From positions 1 through 20,235 of IMG/VR virus record IMGVR_UViG_3300047178_000134: 20,235 nt of DNA. One strand, 5' to 3'. Within the stretch, counting starts at the first letter, position 1. Each line of letters starts with the position of its first letter. The translations under genes and the position numbers were made by a program. This DNA comes from a virus. Under the pieces are notes generated by a model. The model had not been told where the DNA came from. It did no database searches and saw only the letters and a list, made by a program, of their open reading frames with translations. Shown here piece after piece: positions 14,801-20,235 of this stretch.

Positions 14801-15259
14801 AAGACCAACGTCAAATTCATGGTGGTGTTCGACTGCCCGAGCTGGCAAGAGGAAAAAGCCATGAAGCTGCTCGAAGGTGACAGCGCAGCTTACGTGAAGG
14901 CGGCCATGAAAGAGGCTGGCCTGGCTGTCAATGAGGGCTACTACACGACGCTGGTTAAAGCCAAGAAGGATGACAAGTTCTTGAGCAACGATCAGATCAA
15001 TAGCTGCGCCAAGTATCTCGATGAGGAACTGCGGCTGATAAAGCCGTCGATCATCGTGTGCCTGGGGTCAGCCAGCGTGAAGCGCTTCTTGCCCGGTATG
15101 AAGAAGTCACCGTCGGAGCTGGCCGGCACCGCCCATTTCGACCCTGACCTTGATGCCACGATTGTGTGCGGTATCAACCCGCAACAGATCAGTTTTGAGC
15201 CATCGAAAGCTGACGTTCTCCTCAAGACGTTCCAGCAAGTAGCTGATATTTTGTCTTAG
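11894..15259 (+). CDS. dnaE: DnaE-type DNA polymerase III alpha, with a C-terminal UDG-like domain
   Basis: The 1121-residue product is a C-family replicative polymerase. Polymerase motifs are complete: GPGRGS at 374-379, LPDADLDF with Asp418 and Asp420, VKMDILGLSTL with Asp567, and GFNRSHAVEYSLISHW near 762. The Asp residues are the expected catalytic triad. The N-terminal PHP region has lost its metal ligands (LSVKSDFS instead of HVHSxFS; LVDTMSIHG instead of the usual TDHGNMxG), so the associated exonuclease should be inactive. A helix-hairpin-helix follows (SAVKGISQNTAQRIVD). In place of the usual C-terminal OB/tau-binding region, residues about 945-1121 resemble a family 4 uracil-DNA glycosylase with Cys954, Cys957, Cys1038 and Cys1056 placed as Fe-S ligands, but without the catalytic GExPG and HPS motifs. 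GTG start with GAGGA at 11882-11886. Two stops in a row (TAG TAA) end it. Confidence 0.93.
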   Translation: MRHALSVKSDFSIGQSLLQLDHVIEKAAELGYESVALVDTMSIHGMVDFTNKAKKKGIKPIIGCSINVVEDPTYRPPNAAARKAGEVERPNHGYTLKVYLLNEAGLQSVLALLTKASSAENFYYVPRVSIEDVCACKGIAVSTGDFYSIFSLRDTDRIRQDITKLTDALGHDHVFAELVPIHTPLFDKMNRLAIATHGLAHIPTLVTYPTLYRDDADHETLEVLGTITSQMKMDTVYRPKQYVKDFGFHDTKWLIEKTKASAVRLGQGHLWAKGLRNIETLARLCTFEFKKQPASLPKMADDEYAQLAKLCIEGWKHRFAAPVLGHQPDASELPAYKERLRYELSILKKMGFSGYFLLVEDLVKWAKKNDIIVGPGRGSVGGSLVAYLLGITDVDPIRFNLLFERFINPDRLDLPDADLDFQASKRHLIYDYLSNKYGEDRVAGISNYSTLASASALRDTGRVYGLDNFELSPTKLVPKENGVSATLTEAARLVPEIDRLKAARPEVWNHALKLEGVMRSFGQHAAGVVVAGEPLVNRAVVSSRQEGQRVVSWDKWTVEDWGLVKMDILGLSTLDVLEIAKQLIAERYGKTINYLDLPLEEPDIMDAFGRGDTTGVFQFESPGMKKLLIDLAEGGRLTFEDITAATALYRPGPMDSGLMDDFVNIKKGHRAPHYEHPNMEPALRATNSVIVYQEQVMQIAVDVAGYTKPEADKLRKIMGKKLPAEMAEQRDKWVKGCVEKVGWDAIQAGRLFDKIEAFAGYGFNRSHAVEYSLISHWTMWLRVRYPAEYFAACMSIVDEEKLPGLVSDARKYGVEVLPPDLNRSTHRFTIPDDKTILAPFSAVKGISQNTAQRIVDVRTNLGGKFHSIEAFKTAAAQKGSKINIRVVENLDKVGAFALIDSTQKPPRHPDRRKDQIELLPGLMIDSVKSDRVTDLGDKFLRAKVINLVQEFSKCEACNLKDQPHPAPRCKTNVKFMVVFDCPSWQEEKAMKLLEGDSAAYVKAAMKEAGLAVNEGYYTTLVKAKKDDKFLSNDQINSCAKYLDEELRLIKPSIIVCLGSASVKRFLPGMKKSPSELAGTAHFDPDLDATIVCGINPQQISFEPSKADVLLKTFQQVADILS

Positions 15260-15292
15260 TAAGAGCACCGTCTAACCTTATAGGAGAATGCT

Positions 15293-16237
15293 ATGTCAAC
15301 TCTCGAAGTGTCCGTCAATCAAGATGAGATCGAGTCCCTGATGTCCGAGCTGGAAGGCTTAACCGAAACGGGCAACGCGGCCACTGCCGCCGCCGCCAAG
15401 ATTCCCGAGAAGCCAGTCGTCGAAGAAGGCGTCAATCCAGCCCAGGCTGCGGCCAATGCGGCGCTCGAAGAACGTCTGGCCGAACAAGAGAAGGTTAACG
15501 CCGACAGCGCCTTTAGCCCCGACGAGCTGGCTGAATCGCTCGAACTCGATGACATCGACAAGCGTCGCCGGGCCGAGCCAGTGGTTGAAGCGCCGCCCAC
15601 AGTGACGCCTAGCGCCGCCGTAGCTGCTGCCCGCAAGGCATTGGCCGCCGTGCCATCAGAACCGCCCGCAGCAGCCGCGCCGGTCGCAGTTGAGCCTGAG
15701 ACACCAGAAGATCCAATCCCGGCTCCTGCGCCCGTTAAAGCGGCCGAACTGGACTTCTACATCGACGTTGACGAATTCCGGCGCGATACCGCCATCAGCG
15801 AAGTCAATCTCGATGACCAGATGATGAAGCAAGCGGGCTTGCGAGCCTACTACGGCGCTCAAGCGGCCCGTGCCGAGGCTCAGGCCGGTCGCGTTAAGGC
15901 CCGTTTCGAGGTGGTCGAAGCAACCTTATACAACCATCACCGCAAGGAGCTGAACAAGAGCGCCGAGAAGGTCACGGAAAAGGCCATCGAGAACGCGGTC
16001 AAACTCGACCCGCGCTGGATCAAGGCCAAGAATACCGTCATCGAGGCAGAGTCGATCGCCTCGATCAACAAGAGCCTGGTGTTCAGTCTGCAAGATCGAC
16101 GCGACATGATTATCCAACTCGGTGCCGATCGCCGCGATGAAATGAAGGGCGCTGCTCGCGTCATGGCTGCTCAAGACGAGCGCGACGCCCTCAGAAAGCG
16201 TGCCGTCAATGCCGCGGGGCAGGCTTCAAATAACTAG
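15293..16237 (+). CDS. Disordered/helical protein in the recombination cluster, possible UvsY-type mediator
   Basis: This is a 314-residue protein. The N-terminal half (1-155) is Ala/Pro/Glu-rich and probably disordered. The C-terminal half (about 158-300) is a long helical domain (LRAYYGAQAARAEAQAGRVK, EKVTEKAIENAVKLDPRWIK, FSLQDRRDMIIQLGADRRDE). I associate this pattern with phage proteins next to SSB and recombinase genes, and it has the general layout of the T4 UvsY recombination mediator. Identity is not proven. UvsY loads UvsX onto gp32-covered DNA, and genes for both partners lie just downstream. ATG 15293 has AGGAG nearby upstream. The TAG stop is followed by a new promoter. Confidence 0.6.
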   Translation: MSTLEVSVNQDEIESLMSELEGLTETGNAATAAAAKIPEKPVVEEGVNPAQAAANAALEERLAEQEKVNADSAFSPDELAESLELDDIDKRRRAEPVVEAPPTVTPSAAVAAARKALAAVPSEPPAAAAPVAVEPETPEDPIPAPAPVKAAELDFYIDVDEFRRDTAISEVNLDDQMMKQAGLRAYYGAQAARAEAQAGRVKARFEVVEATLYNHHRKELNKSAEKVTEKAIENAVKLDPRWIKAKNTVIEAESIASINKSLVFSLQDRRDMIIQLGADRRDEMKGAARVMAAQDERDALRKRAVNAAGQASNN

Positions 16238-16253
16238 CATTTTGCCTAGAAAG

Positions 16254-16277
16254 TTAAGTCACCAGTGAGTATAATAG
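16254..16277 (+). promoter_or_regulatory. Boxed promoter of the SSB gene
   Basis: TTAAGTCA, CCAG, TGAG and TATAAT (16270-16275) followed by AG align without gaps with the promoter at 6554-6577. TCAC-CA-GTGA is a perfect dyad overlapping the spacer. No good -35 hexamer is present. Transcription would start near 16282 and give a leader of about 90 bases. Confidence 0.7.
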
Positions 16278-16371
16278 ACGCGCTGCATCGAGTCTAAAAC
16301 TACCCAACCTGGTGGCTAGTAAACTCAATCAAAAAATCAATCACCACTGACGATAAAGGAAAAGACGAAAA
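16278..16371 (+). promoter_or_regulatory. Long A-rich leader of the SSB gene
   Basis: The leader is 94 bases and poor in G over its last 50 bases, with a direct repeat TCAATCA at 16325-16331 and 16337-16343, ending with AAAGGAAAAG before the ATG. A weakly structured A-rich leader next to a gp32-like gene is what translational autoregulation by the protein would need. No pseudoknot is evident by eye. Confidence 0.4.
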
Positions 16372-17166
16372 ATGGACATGACCAAACTGAACGAACTGAT
16401 GGGCAAGAAAAAGCAGGATCTCAAGCCCAAAGAAAAGACGATTCGCCCGCAGCCTGGCTCGAATCGCTACGTCATCCTCCGCGGCTGGCGTGCAGCGGCT
16501 CCCGAAATGTTCTTCCACGAATTCGGGCAGCACTACATCAAGGACGAAGCCGGTCAAATCCAGGCCGTGATTCCTTGCACCCACATCACGTTCGGCCGGC
16601 CCTGCGCCACCTGCCAAGGTCTTGGCAAGGCGATGCACGCAGTCAATGACGACGGCGTCAAGAAACTGCTCGAAGAAGCCAAGTCCAAAGAGGGCTACAT
16701 CCTCAATGTGCTCGCGCTCGATTCGAAGACGCCCAACGAGCCGCAAATCCTCGAAGTCGGCAAGACTGTCTTCGGTCAGATTGTGGGCCTCGTCGAGGAG
16801 TGGGGCGCTCAGATTTTCGACGCTACCAAGCCGATGATCGTGATCGTCGAGCGCGAAGGCAAGGCGCTCAACACGAAGTATGCGAGCAAGACCAGCTCCA
16901 AGACCTACGATCTGCCCGCCGGCATCGTGCCCAAGAACCTGGATGAGTATGTGGCTCAGACCAGCGAAGAACAACAGCGCCGTGCTCTGAGCGCGCTGAA
17001 CTCGGTTGCAGGCTTGCTGCCCGCACCGGCCACCGGCGACACGCCCAAGACTGCTGCCGTTTCGGCCAGCGAATTGGTCGAGCCGGCCGCAGCCAACGCA
17101 GAAGCAATCGCTGCGAACCCTCTGGCTGAAGAACTGGACAGTCTCCTCGACGGTCTGGACGTATAG
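16372..17166 (+). CDS. Single-stranded DNA-binding protein, T4 gp32-like
   Basis: This is a 264-residue protein. A basic N-terminus (KKKQDLKPKEKTIRPQPG) precedes a core with the zinc ligands of gp32: His54-x14-Cys69-x8-Cys78-x2-Cys81 (T4: H-x12-C-x9-C-x2-C). The OB-fold core extends to about 185. A flexible Ala/Pro-rich linker follows, then an acidic tail (PLAEELDSLLDGLDV), the usual partner-binding tail of SSBs. It would coat single strands at the fork and in recombination, and recruit the polymerase and UvsX-like proteins. It has its own promoter at 16254, so SSB can be made at a level independent of the polymerase operon. The start could be ATG 16372 or 16378; the first is closer to AAAGGA. 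A terminator follows. Confidence 0.9.
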   Translation: MDMTKLNELMGKKKQDLKPKEKTIRPQPGSNRYVILRGWRAAAPEMFFHEFGQHYIKDEAGQIQAVIPCTHITFGRPCATCQGLGKAMHAVNDDGVKKLLEEAKSKEGYILNVLALDSKTPNEPQILEVGKTVFGQIVGLVEEWGAQIFDATKPMIVIVEREGKALNTKYASKTSSKTYDLPAGIVPKNLDEYVAQTSEEQQRRALSALNSVAGLLPAPATGDTPKTAAVSASELVEPAAANAEAIAANPLAEELDSLLDGLDV

Positions 17167-17169
17167 CAA

Positions 17170-17235
17170 ACCTCCGGCGCGCAAGCGTCTTTGGCCGGCA
17201 CCCCTAACCGGGTGTCGGTCGTTTTCTTCGGAGGT
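17170..17235 (+). promoter_or_regulatory. SD-masking pairing enclosing a terminator, before the exonuclease gene
   Basis: ACCTCCG (17170-17176) is the exact complement of CGGAGGT (17229-17235), which contains the Shine-Dalgarno of the exonuclease gene (ATG 17241). The terminator hairpin at 17193-17220 lies between the two arms. In a read-through RNA the ribosome site could be paired. Confidence 0.55.
17193..17227 (+). terminator. Intrinsic terminator after the SSB gene
   Basis: An 11-bp stem with two G-U pairs (GGCCGGCACCC / GGGTGTCGGTC) around CTAACC is followed by GTTTTCTT. It would cut most transcripts after the SSB gene, with the exonuclease and RecA genes getting read-through. Confidence 0.75.
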
Positions 17236-17240
17236 CGCTA

Positions 17241-18143
17241 ATGGATCTGCTACTCACTGACGCCAACTCAGTAGGTCACGCCGCACATCGCGGCACCAAA
17301 CTTACTGCTGGCGCACTGCAAACCCAAGCCATCTTTGGCATGGTCAGGCACGTGCGCGAACGCAAACTCACCAACCCAAGCTATGTGCCGCTTGTCCTTT
17401 GGGACGGTCGCGCACAGTGGCGCTTTGATCTTCACCCTGACTACAAGAGCAACCGAAAGGACACGCCCGACAAAGTCAAAGAGCGCGCCGCGTATCACGA
17501 GCAAAAACCATACATCTTCGAACTGCTCAAGCACTTGGGCGTGCGTCAGATGACGGTGACGACGCACGAAGCGGACGATCTGGCTGGCTACTTCGTTCAC
17601 AAGACGATGATCGAGCCGGCCAACAAGGTCAAGCTCGACACAGGCGATCAAGACTGGCTGCAACTGATTCGTCCAGGCGTGACTTGGCAGGATCATCGGT
17701 CTACCGCCAAGCTCCCCGAGATCACCACGGCCAACTTCTACGAGCACACCGGCTACAAAACGCCACTCGCCTTCCTCGAAGGCAAGTGCTTGCAGGGTGA
17801 CACGTCAGACGTGATTAGCGGCGTGGGCAAGATGGGGGAGAAGGGTGCGCCCGAGTTCTTGGCTCAGTTCGGCTCAGTCATGGAGTTCTGGCGCCAGGTT
17901 CGAGACGGCAAGTTCGTGCCCAAAACCAAAGCACTCCAGCATCTTTGCACACCGGAAGCTCGCTCGATCTTTCTGCGCAACTTGAAGCTGATGCAACTCC
18001 ACAAGGTCATCCCGCCAAAGCAGGAGAACACCAAGGTCGAGAAGGGCGAGTTCAATCCCGACGCCTTCTTAAAGCTCTGCGAGGAGCTGGCCTTCAGATC
18101 GATCACCAGCAGCCACGAAAACTGGCTGCGACCCTTTCATTAA
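17241..18143 (+). CDS. Flap endonuclease / 5'-3' exonuclease (T4 RNase H / T5 FEN-like)
   Basis: The 300-residue product has the metal and phosphate ligands of the FEN family in order: Asp7 in LLLTDAN; Asp55 in LWDG; Arg61, Lys69 and Arg72 in RFDLHPDYKSNR; Glu110, Asp112 and Asp113 in HEADDLAGYF; Asp136 and Asp138 in TGDQDW; and GDTSDVISGVGKMGEKGA (Asp187, Asp190, the helix-hairpin-helix part). By family it removes RNA primers and 5' flaps in Okazaki fragment processing, feeding nicks to the ligase at 1799. ATG 17241 has a strong GGAGGT at 17230-17235 that may be masked by upstream pairing. RecA follows 9 bp downstream. Confidence 0.92.
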   Translation: MDLLLTDANSVGHAAHRGTKLTAGALQTQAIFGMVRHVRERKLTNPSYVPLVLWDGRAQWRFDLHPDYKSNRKDTPDKVKERAAYHEQKPYIFELLKHLGVRQMTVTTHEADDLAGYFVHKTMIEPANKVKLDTGDQDWLQLIRPGVTWQDHRSTAKLPEITTANFYEHTGYKTPLAFLEGKCLQGDTSDVISGVGKMGEKGAPEFLAQFGSVMEFWRQVRDGKFVPKTKALQHLCTPEARSIFLRNLKLMQLHKVIPPKQENTKVEKGEFNPDAFLKLCEELAFRSITSSHENWLRPFH

Positions 18144-18152
18144 GGAACAATC

Positions 18153-19175
18153 ATGAGTAAAGCAGCAGCAAGTGGGGGCTTTGCAGCCCTGGCAGCAGCA
18201 CTGACCAGCGCAATCGGCGCCAACGACGAGGAGTCGATGCCAAGTCACTGGCTCGATCTCGGTTACGCGCCGCTCAACAAGATTCTGGCTGGCCTCTACG
18301 GGCGTGGTTTGGCTTACGGCCGACTGTTCGAAACCTACGGGCCATCAAGCTCGGGCAAGACGGCATTGGCTCAACACATCATGATGTGCGCTCAGAAAGC
18401 CGGTGGCGTCGCGGGCTTTGAGGACTTCGAGCGCAGCTTCGTCGAGCAGATGGCGAAGTCTCTCGGTCTGGACACGACCTTCCCGCGCTTTATCTACAAG
18501 CGCCCACGCACCTGGGAAGAAGGCAACTTTCAAGCAGCCAAGGCATGCGAAACCATCCGTAAGTCGGGCGTAATTCCCGACGAAGCACCAATCGTTTGGG
18601 TGTTCGACTCGATCGCGGCCGCCATGCCCAAGAGCGTGGCTGAAAAGGAGATCGACGAATACAACATGAATGACACCACGGCGCTGTCGCGCGTGACATC
18701 AACCACGTTGAAAGCAATGGCTCAGTATGCCGGCGACTACAACGCGATCTTCATGTATCTGAATCAGATCCGCACCAAGCCAGGCGTGACCTACGGCGAC
18801 CCCACCACCACACCTGGCGGCACTTCGATGGAGTTCTACGCATCGGGTAGGCTGTCAACCAGTCGCACCAAAGTGATGGAGGGCGAGAGCAAAGACTTCA
18901 TCGGGCAAGAGATTCGCATCAAGTGCCAGAAGTCGAAGTTCACCAAGCCATTCGAGGAAACAACCCTGCGGCTGTCGTTCACGCCAGAAGGGGTTGCCTA
19001 CTTCGACCCGGTGTTCAGCCTGATCGGGCACCTAAACGAGTTGGGTCTGGTTGAAAAAGCTGGCAACTACCTGGTGTGGGAGGGTAACAAGTTCTATCCC
19101 AAGCAACTTGCCAAAAAAATCAACGAAGACCCGGACCAACTGCTGAAACTCAAGGCGCTGCTGCCAAAAGACTAG
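18153..19175 (+). CDS. RecA/UvsX-type recombinase
   Basis: This is a 340-residue RecA-fold protein. Walker A is GPSSSGKT at 63-70. Walker B lies in VWVFDS (Asp152). FEDFERSF takes the place of the RecA ATP-hydrolysis region. NQIRTKPGVTYGDPTTTPGG at 204-223 corresponds to RecA's FINQIR and L2 loop, and MEFYASGRLSTSRT is the conserved segment after L2. By family it forms an ATP-dependent filament on ssDNA and carries out strand exchange, used for recombination-dependent replication. It resembles bacterial RecA more than T4 UvsX in the L2 region, but lacks a long C-terminal domain. ATG 18153 has AAGGAA upstream. It ends in TAG, and the next promoter lies just after it. Confidence 0.94.
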   Translation: MSKAAASGGFAALAAALTSAIGANDEESMPSHWLDLGYAPLNKILAGLYGRGLAYGRLFETYGPSSSGKTALAQHIMMCAQKAGGVAGFEDFERSFVEQMAKSLGLDTTFPRFIYKRPRTWEEGNFQAAKACETIRKSGVIPDEAPIVWVFDSIAAAMPKSVAEKEIDEYNMNDTTALSRVTSTTLKAMAQYAGDYNAIFMYLNQIRTKPGVTYGDPTTTPGGTSMEFYASGRLSTSRTKVMEGESKDFIGQEIRIKCQKSKFTKPFEETTLRLSFTPEGVAYFDPVFSLIGHLNELGLVEKAGNYLVWEGNKFYPKQLAKKINEDPDQLLKLKALLPKD

Positions 19176-19176
19176 G

Positions 19177-19200
19177 CTAAGCCGCCCCTGACTATACTAA
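19177..19200 (+). promoter_or_regulatory. Boxed promoter after the RecA gene
   Basis: CTAAGCCG, CCCC, TGAC and TATACT (19193-19198) fit the box, with a weak left half but exact TAAG, TGAC and -10. Transcription would start near 19205 and serve the gene at 19231. The right part is the left arm of the hairpin 19185-19223. Confidence 0.55.
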
Positions 19201-19223
19201 GGCAACACATAGATAGTCAGGGG
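19185..19223 (+). promoter_or_regulatory. 11-bp hairpin masking the Shine-Dalgarno of the next gene
   Basis: CCCCTGACTAT (19185-19195) and ATAGTCAGGGG (19213-19223) are perfectly complementary, with a 17-base loop. The right arm includes the start of GGGGAG (19220-19225), the ribosome site for ATG 19231. The left arm holds part of the -10 box, so an RNA started at this promoter lacks the left arm. Confidence 0.7.
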
Positions 19224-19230
19224 AGTTGTG

Positions 19231-19581
19231 ATGGAAGTGCGTTGTCTTGGATTTATCCCGCCAGTGGTGGGTGTCGAGAAGGATTTCAACACGTTTCGCC
19301 TTGGTTCCACGCTCTACAAAGCGCTAGAGCCTGGCATGAATGTGTATCTTCTTGATACGAAAAAGCTGATTGTGTTCGGTAGCGCGGTCGTGAGGCGCAT
19401 CTACAACGGCCCGCTGTGGGAAATGTGCCTCGATCACGGAGCCAACAACCACACCGAGCTGGGTAAGGACGACATCGACTTTCAGGAGTCGATGTTTAAG
19501 ACGATGCAAAAGATGTTCGGGCCGCAGATCGCGCTGCCCACCAAGAATTGCACGGTGATTTATTTGAGTCGCTTGGAGTAA
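19231..19581 (+). CDS. Small protein, PUA/ASCH-like fold suspected
   Basis: This is a 116-residue protein. The sequence pattern FNTFRLGSTLYKALEPGMNV, then YLLDTKKLIVFGSAVVRRIY, then a GPLWEMCLDHGANNH segment resembles ASCH/PUA-type small beta-barrel proteins (RxG...L.pGd.V.L...A.V..v). These often bind RNA or modified nucleotides. No catalytic site can be assigned by eye. GTG 19228 is an alternative start, but ATG 19231 fits the GGGGAG spacing. Its expression may depend on the promoter/hairpin at 19177-19223, which would separate its timing from RecA. Confidence 0.7.
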   Translation: MEVRCLGFIPPVVGVEKDFNTFRLGSTLYKALEPGMNVYLLDTKKLIVFGSAVVRRIYNGPLWEMCLDHGANNHTELGKDDIDFQESMFKTMQKMFGPQIALPTKNCTVIYLSRLE

Positions 19582-19591
19582 GGAGAATGAC

Positions 19592-19951
19592 ATGGCATTT
19601 CCAGCACTGACGGTCGAGCACATCATGCCCTTTGGCAAGCACAAGGGCGAAACGATCGGCAATTTGCTGGAAGACAACCCGAACTATATGTTCTGGTTGC
19701 GCGCCAATACCGACATCAATCTGCACGATGACATTCATGCCACGCTCGATGGCTTAATCACGTCGGACAGAAAATACCGCGGCAATCAAACCTGGGCGCA
19801 GATCAAGGCTGACAAAGTCGCCAAGGGCGTCATCGACGACTCTCAGCGGGCCGAGAAGGCTGCCGCTAAAGCCATCGAAGTGGTCGAGGTTCGACTGACG
19901 CAAGATCAAGTCAGGGAGCAAGCCTATGCTGGCACCTGGGGCGAGTGGTGA
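19592..19951 (+). CDS. Small protein with DUF3820-like N-terminus and C-terminal WGEW
   Basis: This is a 119-residue protein. Its beginning (MPFGKHKGETIGNLLEDNPNY, in two overlapping pieces, then FWLRANTDINL) resembles the MPFGKYKG.. core of DUF3820/exonuclease-associated small domains found beside DnaQ-type exonucleases and in phages. The rest is helical and lysine/alanine-rich, ending AYAGTWGEW. AAGGAG lies just before ATG 19592. Its TGA overlaps the next GTG (GTGA). The domain's function is not established. The shared W-G-x-W ending links it to the genes ending at 495 and 785. Confidence 0.75.
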   Translation: MAFPALTVEHIMPFGKHKGETIGNLLEDNPNYMFWLRANTDINLHDDIHATLDGLITSDRKYRGNQTWAQIKADKVAKGVIDDSQRAEKAAAKAIEVVEVRLTQDQVREQAYAGTWGEW

Positions 19952-20235
19952 TCTTCACGCCACACACCAAGAACGGCAAAAAGTATGGCGGATGGTATGT
20001 GCTCGATGACGGCCGACAGATTTACCTGGCATGGCGCAGGCCCAAGCAAATCTACTTCAAGAAAATGGCCTGGTGCCTTGACAACAGCACGCTCAACGAA
20101 GCCAAAGACCGAGCCTGTGCGGCGATAGGGGTGGCGGTCAAGGAAGGCAAGAAAGTCTCGTTCTACCTGACACGTCTTGAAGACTTCTTTGGCCCCGACA
20201 GCTTCATCAACCGCGACAACACGGCGCAACGGGGC
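19948..20235 (+). CDS. Unknown protein, cut by the window end
   Basis: The frame opens at GTG 19948, overlapping the previous TGA, and stays open to the last base (96 codons, no stop). The sequence begins MIFTPHTKNGKKYGGWYVL and contains DGRQIYLAWRRPKQIYFKK and FYLTRLEDFFGPDSFINRD. Strand-rich and basic; I do not recognise a family. The four-base overlap and uninterrupted frame support it as a real gene. Confidence 0.7.
   Translation, partial: MIFTPHTKNGKKYGGWYVLDDGRQIYLAWRRPKQIYFKKMAWCLDNSTLNEAKDRACAAIGVAVKEGKKVSFYLTRLEDFFGPDSFINRDNTAQRG

Noticed and set aside
15257-15262. TAG TAA at the end of the polymerase as a read-through site
   Set aside because: The second stop follows directly, so read-through would add only one residue; a tandem stop is simpler.

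Overview
The window looks like a piece of the genome-replication region of a large tailed bacteriophage, probably infecting a Gram-negative (proteobacterial) host. Genes are packed almost end to end, nearly all on the + strand, and many overlap their neighbour by four bases (ATGA, GTGA or TTGA junctions). The recognisable genes are a phage replication and recombination set: ATP-dependent DNA ligase, a guanylate-kinase-like nucleotide kinase, a DnaE-type polymerase, a gp32-like single-strand binding protein, a flap/5'-3' exonuclease and a RecA/UvsX recombinase. I see no tRNA, rRNA, CRISPR array, insertion sequence, or virion structural or lysis gene. The host cannot be named from the sequence alone.

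Layout. (1) 1-5068: an operon of small unknown proteins around the ligase (1799-3163) and kinase (3777-4433), beginning with a WGR-domain reading frame that carries an in-frame amber codon and ending with a protein faintly like a tyrosine recombinase without its arginine. (2) 5069-6960: a regulatory block with a HTH-PAS regulator on +, a facing HTH regulator on -, a two-way terminator between them, about 300 bp of control DNA with operators and promoters, a 66-residue unknown protein with a possible 10-codon leader peptide, and a terminator. (3) 6968-11897: a CobT-like VWA protein with an HEVAH motif, its CobS-like AAA+ partner, a sigma-region-2 protein that may be a phage sigma factor, a cysteine-cluster protein and a 28-residue membrane peptide. 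(4) 11894-15259: a DnaE-type polymerase with a decayed PHP domain and an added C-terminal domain like a [4Fe-4S] uracil-DNA glycosylase. (5) 15293-20235: a recombination block: a helical protein (possible UvsY-type mediator), the SSB, the exonuclease, RecA/UvsX, then small proteins with PUA/ASCH-like and DUF3820-like features, and a gene cut by the window edge.

How it may work together (inference). Polymerase, SSB, exonuclease, ligase and recombinase would carry out replication and recombination-dependent repair. The AAA+/VWA pair would form a MoxR/CobST-type remodelling machine. Control seems layered. A repeated box (about TTAASTCA, four variable bases, TGAS, then a TATAAT-like hexamer) lies in at least five intergenic positions, on both strands, without a convincing -35 element, next to a gene for a sigma-like protein. 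Two genes (exonuclease, and the gene at 19231) have Shine-Dalgarno sequences that can pair with upstream RNA. At 19185-19223 the promoter lies in the left arm of the hairpin, so only read-through RNA would be masked, the logic known from T4 genes e and soc. Three unrelated small proteins share the C-terminal ending W-G-x-W.
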